Below, piece after piece: positions 28,001 to 38,519 of a stretch of 59,000 nt of DNA. The notes below the pieces were generated by a model that was not told the origin of the DNA, made no database searches, and was given only the letters and a program-made list of their open reading frames with translations. This stretch comes from Symbiodinium natans (taxonomy: Eukaryota > Sar > Dinophyceae > Suessiales > Symbiodiniaceae). The stretch spans positions 468,513 to 527,512 of the forward strand of contig CAJNDS010002057.1 of assembly GCA_905221605.1 (NCBI GenBank), in the 5' to 3' direction. Within the stretch, counting starts at the first letter, position 1, and each line of letters opens with the position of its first letter. A program made the translations under genes and the position numbers.

Positions 28001-31000
28001 ATCACTCTGAGCTCCTCCATGGCCCGACTCCGGCTTTCGCTGCGTGGCTTTTTTTGAGGGCTTATAGTCCATCGCTACCCAAGTAGAGGTGTGCTTATGA
28101 GGGTTTGGGGGGGTTTAGGGGGTTTAGGGGGTTTAGGGGGTTTAGGGGGTTTAGGGTTTAGGGTTTAGGATTTACGGTTTAGGGTAGTTTAGACAGTATT
28201 GGGGTACTGAAGCTCCTTGCTTCGCAGGGGCATCCCACCCCAAAGCTCAAACTTCAAGTGCATCACAGCAGCTAAACGAGGCCTGACCTGAAGGTTTGAC
28301 CCGAAATCTAGCGAGCCCAACCACAACTCAAACCCTGCACCCCTATCCCGAACCCTACATCCCTAAACCCTAAGCCCTACATCCTTAGACCCTAAGCTCT
28401 AATCCCTACATCCCTAAACCCTGAAACCCTAAGCCTTAAGCACTCAGGACAAACGAAAGCGCTACCATGTTGCAGTTCACGTCCGGCGCGGCGACATCAG
28501 CGTCTCGCGTCAGAAGGGCAGGGACAAGCCGGACAAGGCGGTGCCAGGGTTTAGGGTTTATAGGGATTTATAGGATTTATAGGGTTTATAGGGTTTATAG
28601 GGTTTATAGGGTTTATAGGGTTTATAGGGTTTATAGGGTTTATAGGGTTTGTAGGGTTTATAGGGTTTATAGGGTTTATAGGGTTTAGGGTTTACGGTTT
28701 AGCCCAGTAGAGCCCTCATTCTCGTTTTAGGGGTTCAGGGTAGAGGGTTAGGGGTTCTAGGATGCCATGGAGTTGCCCTAGTCCCTTTATTTCTCGCTAA
28801 TTCGTATTTTAGCACATTTTAGCCCAAAAAGGGTGTTGAACTTACGTGGAAGAAGCTGCAGCAAAGATTGAGATCGTTGACATGGGGCGGGGGTGGGGGG
28901 GTCCCTGAGCATCAGTGGAGTTATACGGACCCTAATTGGAACTGGGATTGGGTATATGTCCCTTAACAATTGTTGCGTAGTATAACTAGTCAGCACAGGT
29001 TTGGGGATTCACGCGTCTCTGCACTCAGCCACAGGGCCTAAACCCTAATTCAACCCTAAACCCTAAGCCCTAAACCCTAAACCCTAAACCCTAAACCCTA
29101 AACCCTAAAGAGGTCTACCTCCATCTCATCACCTTTGTTCAGAAGATGCTGCCCAACTCGGACGTTCATGCATCCCGCTGCATTTTACCCTTGTGCATGA
29201 AGGCGCAGTTGATGACTTCCTTTGAGGTGGCTGCATCCAAAACCCTAAACCCTAAACCCTAAATCCTTAGCAGGTCTTAGCAGGGTTTTGTACGGTTTCG
29301 GGTCCAGTGCTTGGCGTCAAGGACGAAGCCGCAGTGGCTTAGTGTCCGGACAGTTCAGCCTGGTTCATTCGTTTCCAGTTTTGCTCGGACCCTGCATTCA
29401 TGGTCCGCGTGCCCTTCTCTTCAGACACTGAAGACAAACAGTATGTGCTGTTCGGACAAAGCAAAGCCGTGCTTACGTGACATTACATTCCTTAAAGCCT
29501 TCAACGCCTTGAAACTTTAAGCCCCCCGTAAACCCTGAACCCTAATCCGCTTTTGCGCGGCTTTTTGGAGAAATCCAGGTCTTCAGTACGACCCGAGAGG
29601 GCAGCTACAGGAGCAAGGACTTCAATGCCTACAGAGCTCGCGGCGTCAAGGCGGGTTTTGGGGGTCTAGGGTTTAGGGTTTAGGGTTTAGGGCCTTAGGC
29701 CGAAAGCCCTCAGAGCCCAGTACCCTGAAGCCCGAAACCCAAAACCCTAAAGGCCTAAACCCTGAACCCCTAAAACCCGAGAACCCTGAAACCTTAGAGT
29801 CCTATAAGGCCCGAAACCCCTAAACATGTTAAACCTCAAATCCCCAGCACCCTAAACCTCTGAACCGCAACCGCCAAAACCCTACAACACATGTGAGCTT
29901 CACCTGCAGGGGGCGGGGTTGTGGTCCCTTAGACTTCAAGCCTCATGTTAGTTGGGGTCTAGGGTTCAGGGTTCAGGTTTTAGGATTTGGGCAAGACCCA
30001 AAACCACTTCCTGGTCACGATACGCAAGGTTCATTTGGATGGTGATGAACTCCATGACTGGAACCACATGGCCCAGGCTGATGTGCTAATCCAGGTGGCC
30101 TGTCTGTCCTATTTGATTCTGGGTTTAGGGTTTAGGGTTTCGGGTTTAGGGTTTAGGAGCTTTTGTGGTCAGAGTTGTCGCTATCCGTCTGTGCTTACGC
30201 GGCTTACGCCATGACCTGATTCCCACTAGACTTTTGTTTAGTAGGCCGCTTCACTGGCTTGATCAGAATCTGGAGGGGCTTGAACGAACATCAGGGCCCT
30301 GTTAGCTGGTACCCGAAACCAGAAGGGACTCTACAGGAAAGAAGCACCCAAGAATGGTCCACAAAGCTTGGTACACTCACCCTGAACCTCAAACCCTAGC
30401 CAGAAACCCCCAAACCCTAAACCCTATACCCCCAAACCCTAAGCTCTAGAACCCTTAACCCTAAGCCCCAAACCCTTAAACCTTGAAACGCCCAACCCTT
30501 CCTGTCTCAAAGACCGTGAGCCGAAGAATGCTCACGACTTCCCCCTAGGTGCGGGCATGAACCCTACCAGCTTGCGCCCTAAACCCTAACCCCTAAACCC
30601 TAAACCCCAAACCCCAACCCTAAATCCAAAACCCTGAACCACTCCTAAACCCCAACGCCACAAACCTTGAACCTTCAACCCGGTGTCTAGGGTTTAGGGT
30701 TTAGGGTTTAGGGTTTAGGGTTTAGGGTTTAGGGTTTAGTTTACCCCTAAACACAGATGAGCAGAACAGCCCAAAACCTCAACCTTAAAAACCCCAAACC
30801 CCAAAAACCCTAATTCCCCAAACCGCAAACCCTAAAACCTCTCACACCCCCCAAAACCTCCCCCCCCCCCCCTCCTTCCCGCAAAAAAAGATGACCTCCT
30901 GGTGGGAGGCACCCAGTGGCTTCTCGTGGGTGGCGGGGGTGCTTAACCCCCGGTGCGTCGTGGCCTTCAGCTCCCAGGATTCCCACAGTGGCACCGTTTT

Positions 31001-31350
31001 TGTGTGTTGGGGGTTTTAGGGTTTTAGGATTTTAGGGTTTTAGGGTTTTAGGGTTCTAGGGTTCTAGGGTTTTAGGGTTTTAGGGTTTCGAAGTTTAGGC
31101 ATTTGTCAAGGGCCTGTCAAGGAGCAGGGTTTTTGGGGCTCACAAGAGCTAGTTGAGGTTTTGAGGATTTAGCCTCACCCTAACTTCTAAACCGAAAACC
31201 CTAAGGCCTAAACCCTAAACAGCGGGGGCCCCCTTGAAAAGCTGAGGCTCCTATGCAGGAAGGCTCTCCCACTGGACCGTGCACAACGACGGACACTTCA
31301 AACAGTCGGGAAAAGCATCGTTGAGAAGGTGCATCACACGACTAAGGTAG
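25057..31350 (+). CDS. Fucosyltransferase-like glycosyltransferase, multi-exon
   Basis: Exons in order: about 25057-25187 (GYDGLGQRAAHLIMCLATAR), about 27246-27346 (YHQCSFGRDIVDFL, probable), about 27977-28045 (FLKHLRHHSELL), about 28445-28548 (VAVHVRRGDIS), 29111-29240 (HLITFVQKMLPNSDVHA), 29579-29650 (YRSKDFNAYRARGVK), 30019-30084 (VHLDGDELHDWNHMAQADVL), 30909-about 30988 (SGFSWVAGVLNPRCVV), 31259-31350 (SHWTVHNDGHF, stop TAG). H-RRGD is the donor-binding motif of GT11-type and related fucosyltransferases. The N-terminal GLG motif and the late ADVLI...SGFSW fit that fold. Acts presumably in the Golgi. Joins such as GVK-VHLDGD agree in frame. The islands at 25,621-25,709 and 26,348-26,451 lie inside the span but are not clearly part of the protein. 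The 5' end is unknown. Confidence 0.7.
25621..25709 (+). other. Unassigned exon-like island
   Basis: Reads GALVGANYDHILRRVRRAFD then ALCWGSS, ending at a TTTAGGG block. It may be an exon of the surrounding glycosyltransferase; no motif proves it. Confidence 0.35.
26114..26200. mobile_element. MITE, TTGGGATGTTCCCC family
   Basis: Left phrase CTTGGAATGTTGCCCC. The inner phrases ACAGTCCTTAATGGGGACTA and AATCCCTATTAAGGACTG are inverted copies of each other. Family members at 41,867, 47,494, 48,746 and 54,165. Confidence 0.65.
26348..26451 (+). other. Exon-like island, unknown
   Basis: Reads HAEFDSCVYGSNQLHKRGST. The pattern F-x-x-C-x-YG followed by basic residues resembles a segment often found in dinoflagellate retroelement-like ORFs, but the match is from memory of the pattern only. 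It ends in telomere repeats (26,460-26,560). Confidence 0.3.
27031..27145. mobile_element. MITE, GTTTACGAAACTAGGGGACC family
   Basis: Shares GGTTTACGA, AGTAGGGGACCCC-like and AATAAGGTACCCC phrases, in order, with 13,903-14,010 and 7,926-8,020. It ends in a C-run at 27,131-27,144. Confidence 0.6.
28549..28690. repeat. GGGTTTATA array (9-bp telomere derivative)
   Basis: About 13 copies of GGGTTTATA begin directly after the VRRGD exon of the glycosyltransferase and are bordered by normal TTTAGGG on both sides. A second array of the same unit is at 45,590-45,860. Confidence 0.92.
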
Positions 31351-31793
31351 GTAGGCCATTGGGATATTATACGTAAATAGAGTCCCTTCTTTAGGAGGAT
31401 CATATTCAGGAACATCTTCCAGACAGTTTTGCGGGCCAGAGTAGCGTTATGCCATAGTTCTCAGTGCGTTTCCTTAGCCAAGTTAGCTGCCAGTTGTGAC
31501 GTGCGAAACGATGCTGCAAAGCAGCTGGCCGTCGTCTGGCAGATTGGCGCAGGCTCTATAGCTGAGGGATTTTCAAAAGTAGTTTTGGCTGACTTTTAAT
31601 GCGTTTTGGTGGACAGATGCTGCCACTTCAAAAAACGGCGTGTCCTGTCCTGGCCGCTCCCTGACTCTTTCCCATGCGTGAAGCCCTAAACCCTAAACCC
31701 TAAACCCTAAACCCTAAACCCTAAACCCTAAACCCTAAACCCTAAACCCTAAACCCTAAACCCTAAACCCTACAGGGTTTAGGGACTTTTTAG
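31351..31793. other. 3' flank of glycosyltransferase gene and telomere block
   Basis: 31,351-31,680 has no convincing ORF and is probably a 3' untranslated region or spacer. 31,682-31,772 is CCCTAAA, switching to TTTAGGG at 31,776. Confidence 0.55.
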
Positions 31794-31866
31794 TTCCCTG
31801 GCTGCAGGCTTTGGAGCTGCTGGCGCAGATGCGCTGCCTCCAAGTGCCGGTCAGCTGGTGCAGTTC
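31794..31866 (+). CDS. PPR helix-B exon
   Basis: After the acceptor TTTTTAG the frame reads PWLQALELLAQMRCLQVPVS: W-QALELLAQM is a clear PPR second helix. First member of the PPR series that continues to 51,156. Confidence 0.65.
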
Positions 31867-32687
31867 TGGGGGGGGGTTCTATGGGTTTCGGGTTTGTAGG
31901 GTTTAGGGTTTAGGGTTTAGGGTTTAGGGTTTAGGGTTTAGGGTTTAAGGGGGGGGGTTTAGAGGGGGGGGGGGGGTAGGTTTTAGGATTTAGGCGCAGG
32001 GCTTGTGCATCGGGGTTTTGGGGGAGAACTGGGCGGTAAGTCCCGGTGCGAGGCTCTGCTACCTGATTGTGTAAAGGGTGCGGCCCACATGGAGTGTGAC
32101 GTTTATATGTGTAATATATATATATATATATGTGTATTTATTTTTTTATATACGTATGCATGTATATAGTCAGACATAGGGTGGCGCTGATATGCAGTCC
32201 CGAGTCAGCAGCAAAGCCTGACCCGGCTAAGCCCTGAGCCACTACCCTAAACCCGCCCTAACAGCTATAAACTATAAACCCAACATAACTGGTCTTGAGC
32301 CTGCTTACTCTAATGCCTGCGTATCTGTCCTGCACCCTCGGGCACGTTGTGGCCAGGACCGCGCAAACACCATCTAAAGCTTCACACTTTCCTTTGGGTG
32401 TAGGGTTTAGGGTTTAGGGTTTAGGGGTAGGGTTTATAGGGTTTAGGGCATGGAGAAGATCAGACCACCAGGACACAGAAGCACAAATCTGGCTGAGGTG
32501 GGCGAAAACTTGGTCTTGGCTTCAGCCTTATAGACCCCAACCCTAAGTCCGAGGTAAGATCATTCTTTGATGTTCATTTCTACGAACATACATCCCCAAC
32601 AAGCCGTACTGTTCTTTAATTAGTTGGAAACAAAGAGACATCCCTAACACACTATATATGCGACTTATGCATGAATCTGAAAAAAAA

Positions 32688-32745
32688 GGCCACCGCGATT
32701 GCCGTGAACAGTGCCATCGGCGCCTGTGGCAAAGGAGAGCGCTGG
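32688..32745 (+). CDS. PPR helix-A exon
   Basis: Frame AIAVNSAIGACGKGERW ends exactly at a GTAGCG donor (32,746). NSAIGACGKG is a typical PPR first helix. The intron interrupts just after the W that starts helix B. Confidence 0.7.
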
Positions 32746-32812
32746 GTAGCGCCGGCAAGTGCTTAGGGTTTAGGAGTTTAGGCGTTTAGTTCCTAAACCT
32801 CTAAACCCTGAA

Positions 32813-32896
32813 CCCTATAAGCTCTCAACCCTGAACCCTGAGCCCTAAACCCTAAACCCTAAACCCTAAACCCTATATGCTCTCAACCCTGAACTC
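32813..32896. repeat. Telomere block between direct repeats
   Basis: GCTCTCAACCCTGAAC occurs at 32821-32836 and 32879-32894, preceded by CCCTATA-like bases in both copies, with CCCTAAA repeats between. Confidence 0.7.
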
Positions 32897-33231
32897 CCTT
32901 TTTTCATGTGAGTGACGGGTTGATGGTAGTTGCTGGTGCCCTTTCATATGCCAAGCGCTGGTGCCTGGAGCATATGTCATCACCACATGTGCCCTAAACC
33001 CGAGGGCCTAAACCGCCCCTGTTTGAAAGGTATTCTATAGGAATTACAAATAGGTATTCTATGGGTAATGATACTACATAGGGTTTTGTATATTTAGATT
33101 ACCAGAGGAACATATTGGTAGCATGCCGCTTGACCTCGCTGCTTCAGAGGGGCGTGGTGTTTTTGATGTGCGCTCTATACTGGGTAGCAGTGTGGAGTAC
33201 TTGTTGATCTCCCCCTTTTTGCTGAACTATA

Positions 33232-33417
33232 GACTGGCTACAACTATGTGACTTCGGGGTTTAGGGTTTAGGGTTTAGGGTTTAGGGTTTAGGGTTTAGG
33301 GTTTAGGGACTTCGTGGATGGTCAAACGGTTTATACCAAGTATATGAGATCGCTTGCTGAACCGGCTTTGCTTCCCACACAGCACGCGCACCCTAAGCAC
33401 AAGCTGCTCCGGAGCTG
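33232..33417 (+). other. Possible C-terminal exons split by a telomere block
   Basis: GACTTCG occurs at 33250-33256 and 33308-33314 around six TTTAGGG units. Deleting one copy plus the block gives the open frame DWLQLC then DFVDGQTVYTKYMRSLAEPA, ending in TGA at about 33,414. No family recognised, and no splice sites fit that frame exactly. Confidence 0.4.
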
Positions 33418-33446
33418 AAAGCCCGGATTCCACTACTCCCATTCTT

Positions 33447-33505
33447 TAGGGTTTAGGGTTTAGGGTTTAGGGTTTAGGGTTTAGGGTTTAGGGTTTAGGG
33501 TTTAA
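33447..33505. repeat. TTTAGGG block meeting CCCTAAA
   Basis: Eight TTTAGGG units run into two CCCTAAA units with no spacer, a head-to-head junction of opposite telomere strands. Confidence 0.85.
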
Positions 33506-34109
33506 GCCCTAAACCCTAAACCCAAAACACGACAACCCGAAGCTGCCACCCACTCCCAACTTCAAACAGAGTTTCCTCTAGCTTTATCATCAAGTCGCTA
33601 AGCTCAAAAAAAACGGAGCCTTGACGTAGCTTATGGGGCCTACAGTCGTTGACGAGTTTTGAGGTTTAGGTCTTTTATAGGGATCGCACATGTCTTGAGG
33701 GTGTTGGGCTTCATGATTTGATATTTTTGGTGTTTAGGGACTTTGGGGGATGTACGGTGCAGTGTTTTGGGGCTTTTTTGAAAGACAACTCAGCGAATCT
33801 GTACTGTTTAGGGGACTAGGATCTACGACACACCTTAGCCAAGCGTTGCCAAGAGCTCTCACCTCCATGCAGGCGAATGACAAGCTTGCAATACCTACAC
33901 TGCCAACCCTTCACCTGACCCCGAAAATCTAACTCATGCGAGGGATGAACGCCTAGGCCAACCCAATCCATGGTGGTTCGACAGCATGGGAGCAACGCGA
34001 GCCCCCGGCCCCGGGGGCTCGAACGCTCCGCGACCCAAGTCTCTGTCCTTTGAAATCATGGGAACCGTGGGTCCTTCCGGTATCCGAAACTCTACGAGAG
34101 CAGAGTCAT
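33506..34109. other. No firm gene; weak ORFs
   Basis: Unique DNA. 33,750-33,930 (+) and 33,960-34,140 (both strands) are open but show no domain. Confidence 0.35.
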
Positions 34110-34223
34110 GACAAGGGCCCAGCCCTATACCCCTCAATTTAAGGAACACACCTTAAAGCTAAATAGGGGCCCTTCATATGATTTAAGGGAAATTCCGTAA
34201 ATTGAGGGGCATCGGGCTCTTTA
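34110..34223. mobile_element. MITE, AAGGGCCC-CCCCTCAATTTA ends
   Basis: The left AAGGGCCCAGCCCTATACC then CCTCAATTTA is the inverted complement of the right TAAATTGAGG then GGCATCGGGCTCTTT, with several mismatches. About 114 bp, no coding capacity. Confidence 0.7.
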
Positions 34224-34249
34224 AAGGCCTAAACCCAAATCCCCCGCGG

Positions 34250-34330
34250 CAAAGCCGTCGTCCCAGCCAGGCGGCAGCGCTGCAGCTGTTCATCGATCTT
34301 GTCGGAGGCACCCGGACGGGGGTTCGGGAT
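34250..34330 (+). other. Exon-like island, unknown
   Basis: Reads SQAAALQLFIDLVGGTRTGV before TTTAGGG-like repeats. Protein-like but not assigned. Confidence 0.35.
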
Positions 34331-35019
34331 TTAGGGTTTGGGGTTTATGGTTTAGGGTTGAGGCGGTTTGGGGTTTTGTTAGGGTTTAGGGTATAGAGAT
34401 TTTGGGTTCAGGGCTGTAGGGGTTGTACTTTTGTTGTGAGATTTCAAGTGTAGGCCCACTGTAGGCCTCTGTTCAGGTGTAGGGCTTTGGATTCTCGGGG
34501 TTGCTTGGGTTCAGGGCTTTTGAGTTTTAGAAGGTTTCGGGCGTGGCACTTTAGGGTTTTAGGTGTGGTGATGCCCTGCGAAATCCTTGCTCCTAAATCG
34601 GCCAGACAAGCATCGGGATAGTCAACCAGCCCCTATAAACCCGAAAACCCAGGGATGAGGGTTCATGGGTACCTCTCTACCATAGAAGCCCTGACCAACA
34701 GGGTACTCGAACGGTGCTGGTGTCTCGGGTTCCGCTCGAAGTTACTCTTGATACCCCAAACCTTAACCCTAAACTCACTTTGACATATTGAGGCCCTCGG
34801 GATACCCGGAGTTGTCTGCTGTTTGACTGGGGCTCAAGAGGATACCTATCATCGTATATAGGCAGGAACCTTGGGATATGTGGTATTTCCCTTTCCTTGG
34901 GGTGGAAGAGGGTCTTGTTGAGGATTCCTGAGTGGGATTTAGCACTGTGAGCCGGCCAACCCCGAACCCCGAAACCCTAAACCCTAAACCCAACAGGCCA
35001 ACCCGGCCAACCCCGAAAC

Positions 35020-35142
35020 CCTAAACGTCCTAAACGTCCTAAACCCACTAAACCCACTAAACCCACTAGACCCACTAGACCCACTAAACCCACTAAACCC
35101 ACTAAGCCCACTAAACCCACTAAACCCACTAACCCACTAAAC
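35020..35142. repeat. CCCACTAAA array (telomere derivative)
   Basis: About a dozen copies of AAACCCACT (9-10 bp) continue from normal CCCTAAA through CGTCCTAAA intermediates, so the change of unit can be followed along the sequence. Confidence 0.9.
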
Positions 35143-35151
35143 CTGAACACA

Positions 35152-35238
35152 GGAGCCGCAGACGTCAACAACAGGACCATGTCGGCACTCATGACTTCAC
35201 TTTCTCGAGGCCCCGTGCATGCCGTCGGTTTGGGACAG
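35152..35238 (+). CDS. Possible PPR helix-A exon
   Basis: After GAACACAG the frame reads DVNNRTMSALMTSLSRGPVH, with N-R-MSAL at PPR-like spacing. Weak match. A T-run/G-run tract follows at 35,247-35,346. Confidence 0.35.
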
Positions 35239-35509
35239 AGTCTTTTTTTGTATATCATTTTATGTTGTTCTTGTGTTATTGTGTGTGTTTGTCTATTTTA
35301 TTTTAAATTTATTTGTTTTTTTGGGGGTGGGGGGGGGGGGGGGGGGCTAGTGTTCCCCATTACTACCCACTGCCTGGGAGCTTCCCTCCCAGAACATCCC
35401 AACGGTCTCATGGGGTGTTATCAGCAGGGCCGTTCTGACTGATCAGGGCTGTAACCCCTAAACACTAGTTCCCTAATCGTCCCTTTCGTGGTTCCGATTG
35501 CAGAACGGG

Positions 35510-36025
35510 CATAGCCCTAAACCTAAATGCCAAACTTACAAACAACTACTAAACTGATACAAACTACCAAACCTTCAACCCTGAACCCCAAACTTCTCAA
35601 CCATCCTGAACCCAAACTTATAAACTTCCCCAAGCCCCATGCCCGAACCCTGAGGCCCAAACTGATAATACCCCCAAACCCTGAATCCCCGAAACTTCTC
35701 AAACCCTGCACCCGAACCCCTAACCCCCGAAACCCTAAACAGCCGTAACCCCTAAACCCTAACCCCTTGACCCCCGAAACTCTTAGCAAGCCCTATCCCC
35801 GCAACCCCCAAAACTCTACACCCTAAACCCTATACCCTAACCCTCTAATTAACTAAGCCCTATATAAACCCCAGCCCCGAAAGCCCCTAAAACTCTAAAC
35901 CCGAAACCCCAACCCCAAAGCCCCCCAAACTCTGAGCGCTAAACTTCTGAAAACTCTAAACCCCTAAGCCCGAGCCCTTAAACCCTAAACCACCGAAACT
36001 TTCAACCCTAAACCCTCAACCCTTG
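35510..36025. repeat. Degenerate CCCTAAA-like region
   Basis: Almost every 7-9 bases contain AACCC, AAACC or CCCGAAA variants. Looks like an old, decayed telomere-repeat tract. The ORFs in it are poly-NPKP or GLGFRG-type repeat translations. Confidence 0.75.
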
Positions 36026-36310
36026 GAGGTTTATGGTACTTCTTCACCAATTATAACTGTACTTATAAGTGTACTTATAACCGCATTAGGGCACTTACGG
36101 GGCTTATAAGTAGGTTGCAAGTACAGTTAGAATTGGTAAATAAGTACCATGAGCCTCCTTTAAGCCCGAAACCCGAAACCCGAAACCCTAAACCCTAAAC
36201 CCTAAACCCTAAACCCTAAACCCTAAACCCTAAACCCTAAACCCTAAACCCTAAACCCTAAACCCTAAACCCTAAACCCTAAACCCTAAACCCTAACCCT
36301 AAACCTCCAA
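36026..36310. mobile_element. GGAGGTTTATGG MITE with telomere block in its right end
   Basis: Left CTTGGAGGTTTATGGTACTT pairs with AAGTACCATGAGCCTCC at 36,141-36,157. A block of about 15 CCCTAAA units (36,185-36,300) follows, after which AACCTCCAAG, the expected outermost right end, appears at 36,301-36,310. The block therefore lies between a complete right end and a partial second copy. Confidence 0.6.
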
Positions 36311-36340
36311 GTAAAGGGTTGAGGCCTTAGGGACTGCCTA

Positions 36341-36388
36341 GGTGCGCAATGGGAGGCGGCCATCCACATGCTCCGGCAGCTGAGTGCA
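36341..36388 (+). CDS. PPR helix-B exon
   Basis: After CCTAG the frame reads AQWEAAIHMLRQLSAG, a typical second PPR helix beginning with W-EAA. GC or GT donors are available near 36,389. Confidence 0.65.
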
Positions 36389-36420
36389 GGCGTCAGGCCA
36401 AGGCCTGCTCTCCCGTGCAG

Positions 36421-36474
36421 GGGTTAAGAGGCTTCGGGTTTAGGGTTTAGGGTTTAGGGTTAAGAGGCTTCGGG
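36421..36474. repeat. Telomere block between direct repeats
   Basis: GGGTTAAGAGGCTTCGGG is present at 36421-36438 and 36457-36474, separated only by TTTAGGG units. Confidence 0.8.
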
Positions 36475-36499
36475 TTTAGGGTTAAGGGTTTAGGGTTTA

Positions 36500-36845
36500 G
36501 GGTTTAGGGTTTTAGGGTTTTAGGGTTTTAGGGCTTTAGGGCTTTAGGGTTTTAGGGTTTTAGGGTTTTTAGGGTTTTAGGGTTTTTAGGGTTTTAGGGC
36601 TTTAGGGCTTTAGGGTTTTAGGGTTTTAGGGTTTTTAGGGTTTTAGGGTTTTTAGGGTTTTTAGGGTTTTAGGGTTTTAGGGTTTAGGGTTTTTAGGGTT
36701 TTGGGGTTTTGGGGTTTTAGGGTTTTAGGGTTTTGGGGCTTTAGGGTTTTAGGGGGTTTTAGGGTTTTTAGGGTTGTTAGGGTTTTAGGGTTTTTAGGGT
36801 TTTAGGGTTTTAGGGCTTTAGGGCTTTTAGGGCTTTAGGGTTAAC
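36500..36845. repeat. TTTTAGGG octamer array
   Basis: About 43 units of TTTTAGGG with some TTTTTAGGG and GCTTTAGGG. Homogeneous in unit length, unlike the heptamers before it. Confidence 0.92.
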
Positions 36846-36890
36846 TAGGGTACCCTAGCCCGAAACCCGAAACCCTAAACCCCAAACTTA

Positions 36891-37120
36891 ATGGGGTACA
36901 GGGCTTCTTGGGCTCTGATTCTGGGCTTAGTGGGGTTGAAGGCATGGTTTACTTCTTCTGACTGCTTTCCAGTTCTAGTACTCAACTGGCTGCCCATGCG
37001 TTGTGTTCAGAAGCCCGAGCGAAACGATGAGAAAAGCGGAGCTCTAATCTCCGCACCCGCGCAGGTGCCCATAAAACCCTACTACGGCACACTTCAGCCC
37101 TTGTTCAGGGAAGCTTCACC
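36891..37120 (+). other. Possible first exon with hydrophobic N-terminus
   Basis: ATG at 36,891 begins MGYRASWALILGLVGLKAWF, a signal-anchor-like stretch, followed by CVQKPERNDEKSGALISAP. It could be the start of a membrane or secreted protein. No family and no downstream exon recognised. Confidence 0.3.
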
Positions 37121-37809
37121 CTAAACCCTAAACCCTCAACCCTAAACGGGGGAGGGGGGTGGTTGCGGGGTCGTGAATCTCAAGCCCGACCCAGCTCATG
37201 GGATTTCAATCTACCGAGCCCCAAAGCCTAAATTCCTAAGCGAGCCCTTCTTAATTTTCCAGGGCTTAGGGTTTAGGGCTTAGGGTTAAGGACCTCAGGC
37301 TTGCGTAGTGGCTGTTAATCTTGGAAACACGGAGCCTGAAGCCTAAGAACTGCTTCGGGTCTGAATGCTGTTCTTAAACCCTGCACCCGAAACTCTCCTA
37401 AACCCTAGGCCCCCCTAAGTCAAAGAGTTTATTGCTTGGGGTTGTTTACCCTACACTCTAAACCCTAAACCCTAAACCCGAAACCCGAAACCCTAAACCC
37501 TGGGTATGGGTGGAGCTTGCGGTGGCGCCAATTCTTGGTGATCCATCCCAAACCTCAAAACCCTGAGCGCTAAACCTTCAGCCCTACAAACCCTGAACCC
37601 TAAACCCTACAAACAGAAAACCCTAAAAAGCCCAAAACTCTTCAAAGCACATATAGACCTTGAACCCTATATAACCCGAAACCCTATAAATCCTAAACCC
37701 TAAACTCTTGAACCCTAAGCCTTACAAACCCTAAAGCCTCAACCCTAAGCCCTAAAACCTAAACCCTAAACCCTACAAAAACCTAAACCCCAAACCCTCA
37801 GCGTCCATC
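37121..37809. repeat. Decayed telomere-like tract
   Basis: Short CCCTAAA, CCCGAAA and CCCTACA-type repeats with unique inserts. No ORF worth calling. Confidence 0.6.
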
Positions 37810-37888
37810 GAGGCCAAACGTCGTCGTCCACACTGCGGCCAGCGAAGCTTGCGCGCGCGCTGGCAGATGGCAGGAGGCACTATGCAAG
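37810..37888 (+). CDS. PPR motif exon
   Basis: The frame RPNVVVHTAASEACARAG then RWQEALCK is a near-complete PPR motif ending at AAG before a GTGTTA donor. One of the best PPR matches in the window. Confidence 0.75.
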
Positions 37889-38069
37889 GTGTTAACCCTA
37901 AACCGAAAATCTTTCACTGGACTAGAGGTGTAGCCTTTCAACATGTTAAGGATCTATGTTCTTCTCTGGGTGAAAGTTGTCTGTGAGGCTGGGACTTACA
38001 CAAGGGTGTCGCGCGCAGGGTTTATGGATTTGTCGCTTCGACCGCCGCGCTGTTCAAGCAACCCTCGAG

Positions 38070-38200
38070 TCACGAAGCCTCTAAACCCTAAACTCTAAAC
38101 CCTAAACTCTAAACCCTAAACTCTAAACCCTAAACCCTAAACCCTAAACTCTAAACCCTAAACCCTAAACCCTAAACTCTAAACCCTAAACCCGAATCCC
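38070..38200. repeat. CCCTAAACTCTAAA alternating array
   Basis: CCCTAAA alternates with CTCTAAA in a 14-bp period, interrupted by runs of the pure heptamer. Confidence 0.85.
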
Positions 38201-38364
38201 ATGGAAGCTATGGCCTGTCAACCCGAAGCCCTGAACCCTACGCCCCAATCCCTCAACCTGTACCCGGAGGCCTTTAATGGGGCTTCTTGGGGTTTAGGGT
38301 TTAGGGTTTAGGGTTTAGGACTACAACCTTGAAGTGTCCGGTTTGGGGTTTAGCCCTCCTGCAG

Positions 38365-38422
38365 AGGTGCTTTGCCTGTTCAACGCAATGACGGCTGACC
38401 AGCTCAAGCAGCGGCCTCGCTG
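38365..38422 (+). CDS. PPR helix-B exon
   Basis: After CTGCAG the frame reads VLCLFNAMTADQLKQRPRW, ending in TG before a GTAGTT donor. VLCLFNAM fits a second helix that would follow the exon at 37,810. Confidence 0.5.
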
Positions 38423-38519
38423 GTAGTTCAGGGTTTCGGGTTTTAGGGGTTTAGGGTTCCAGGGGTCGACTTCGACGGTCCCTAAATGGGGTTCTCCAAA
38501 ATATTTGGGGTGGGTGGGG

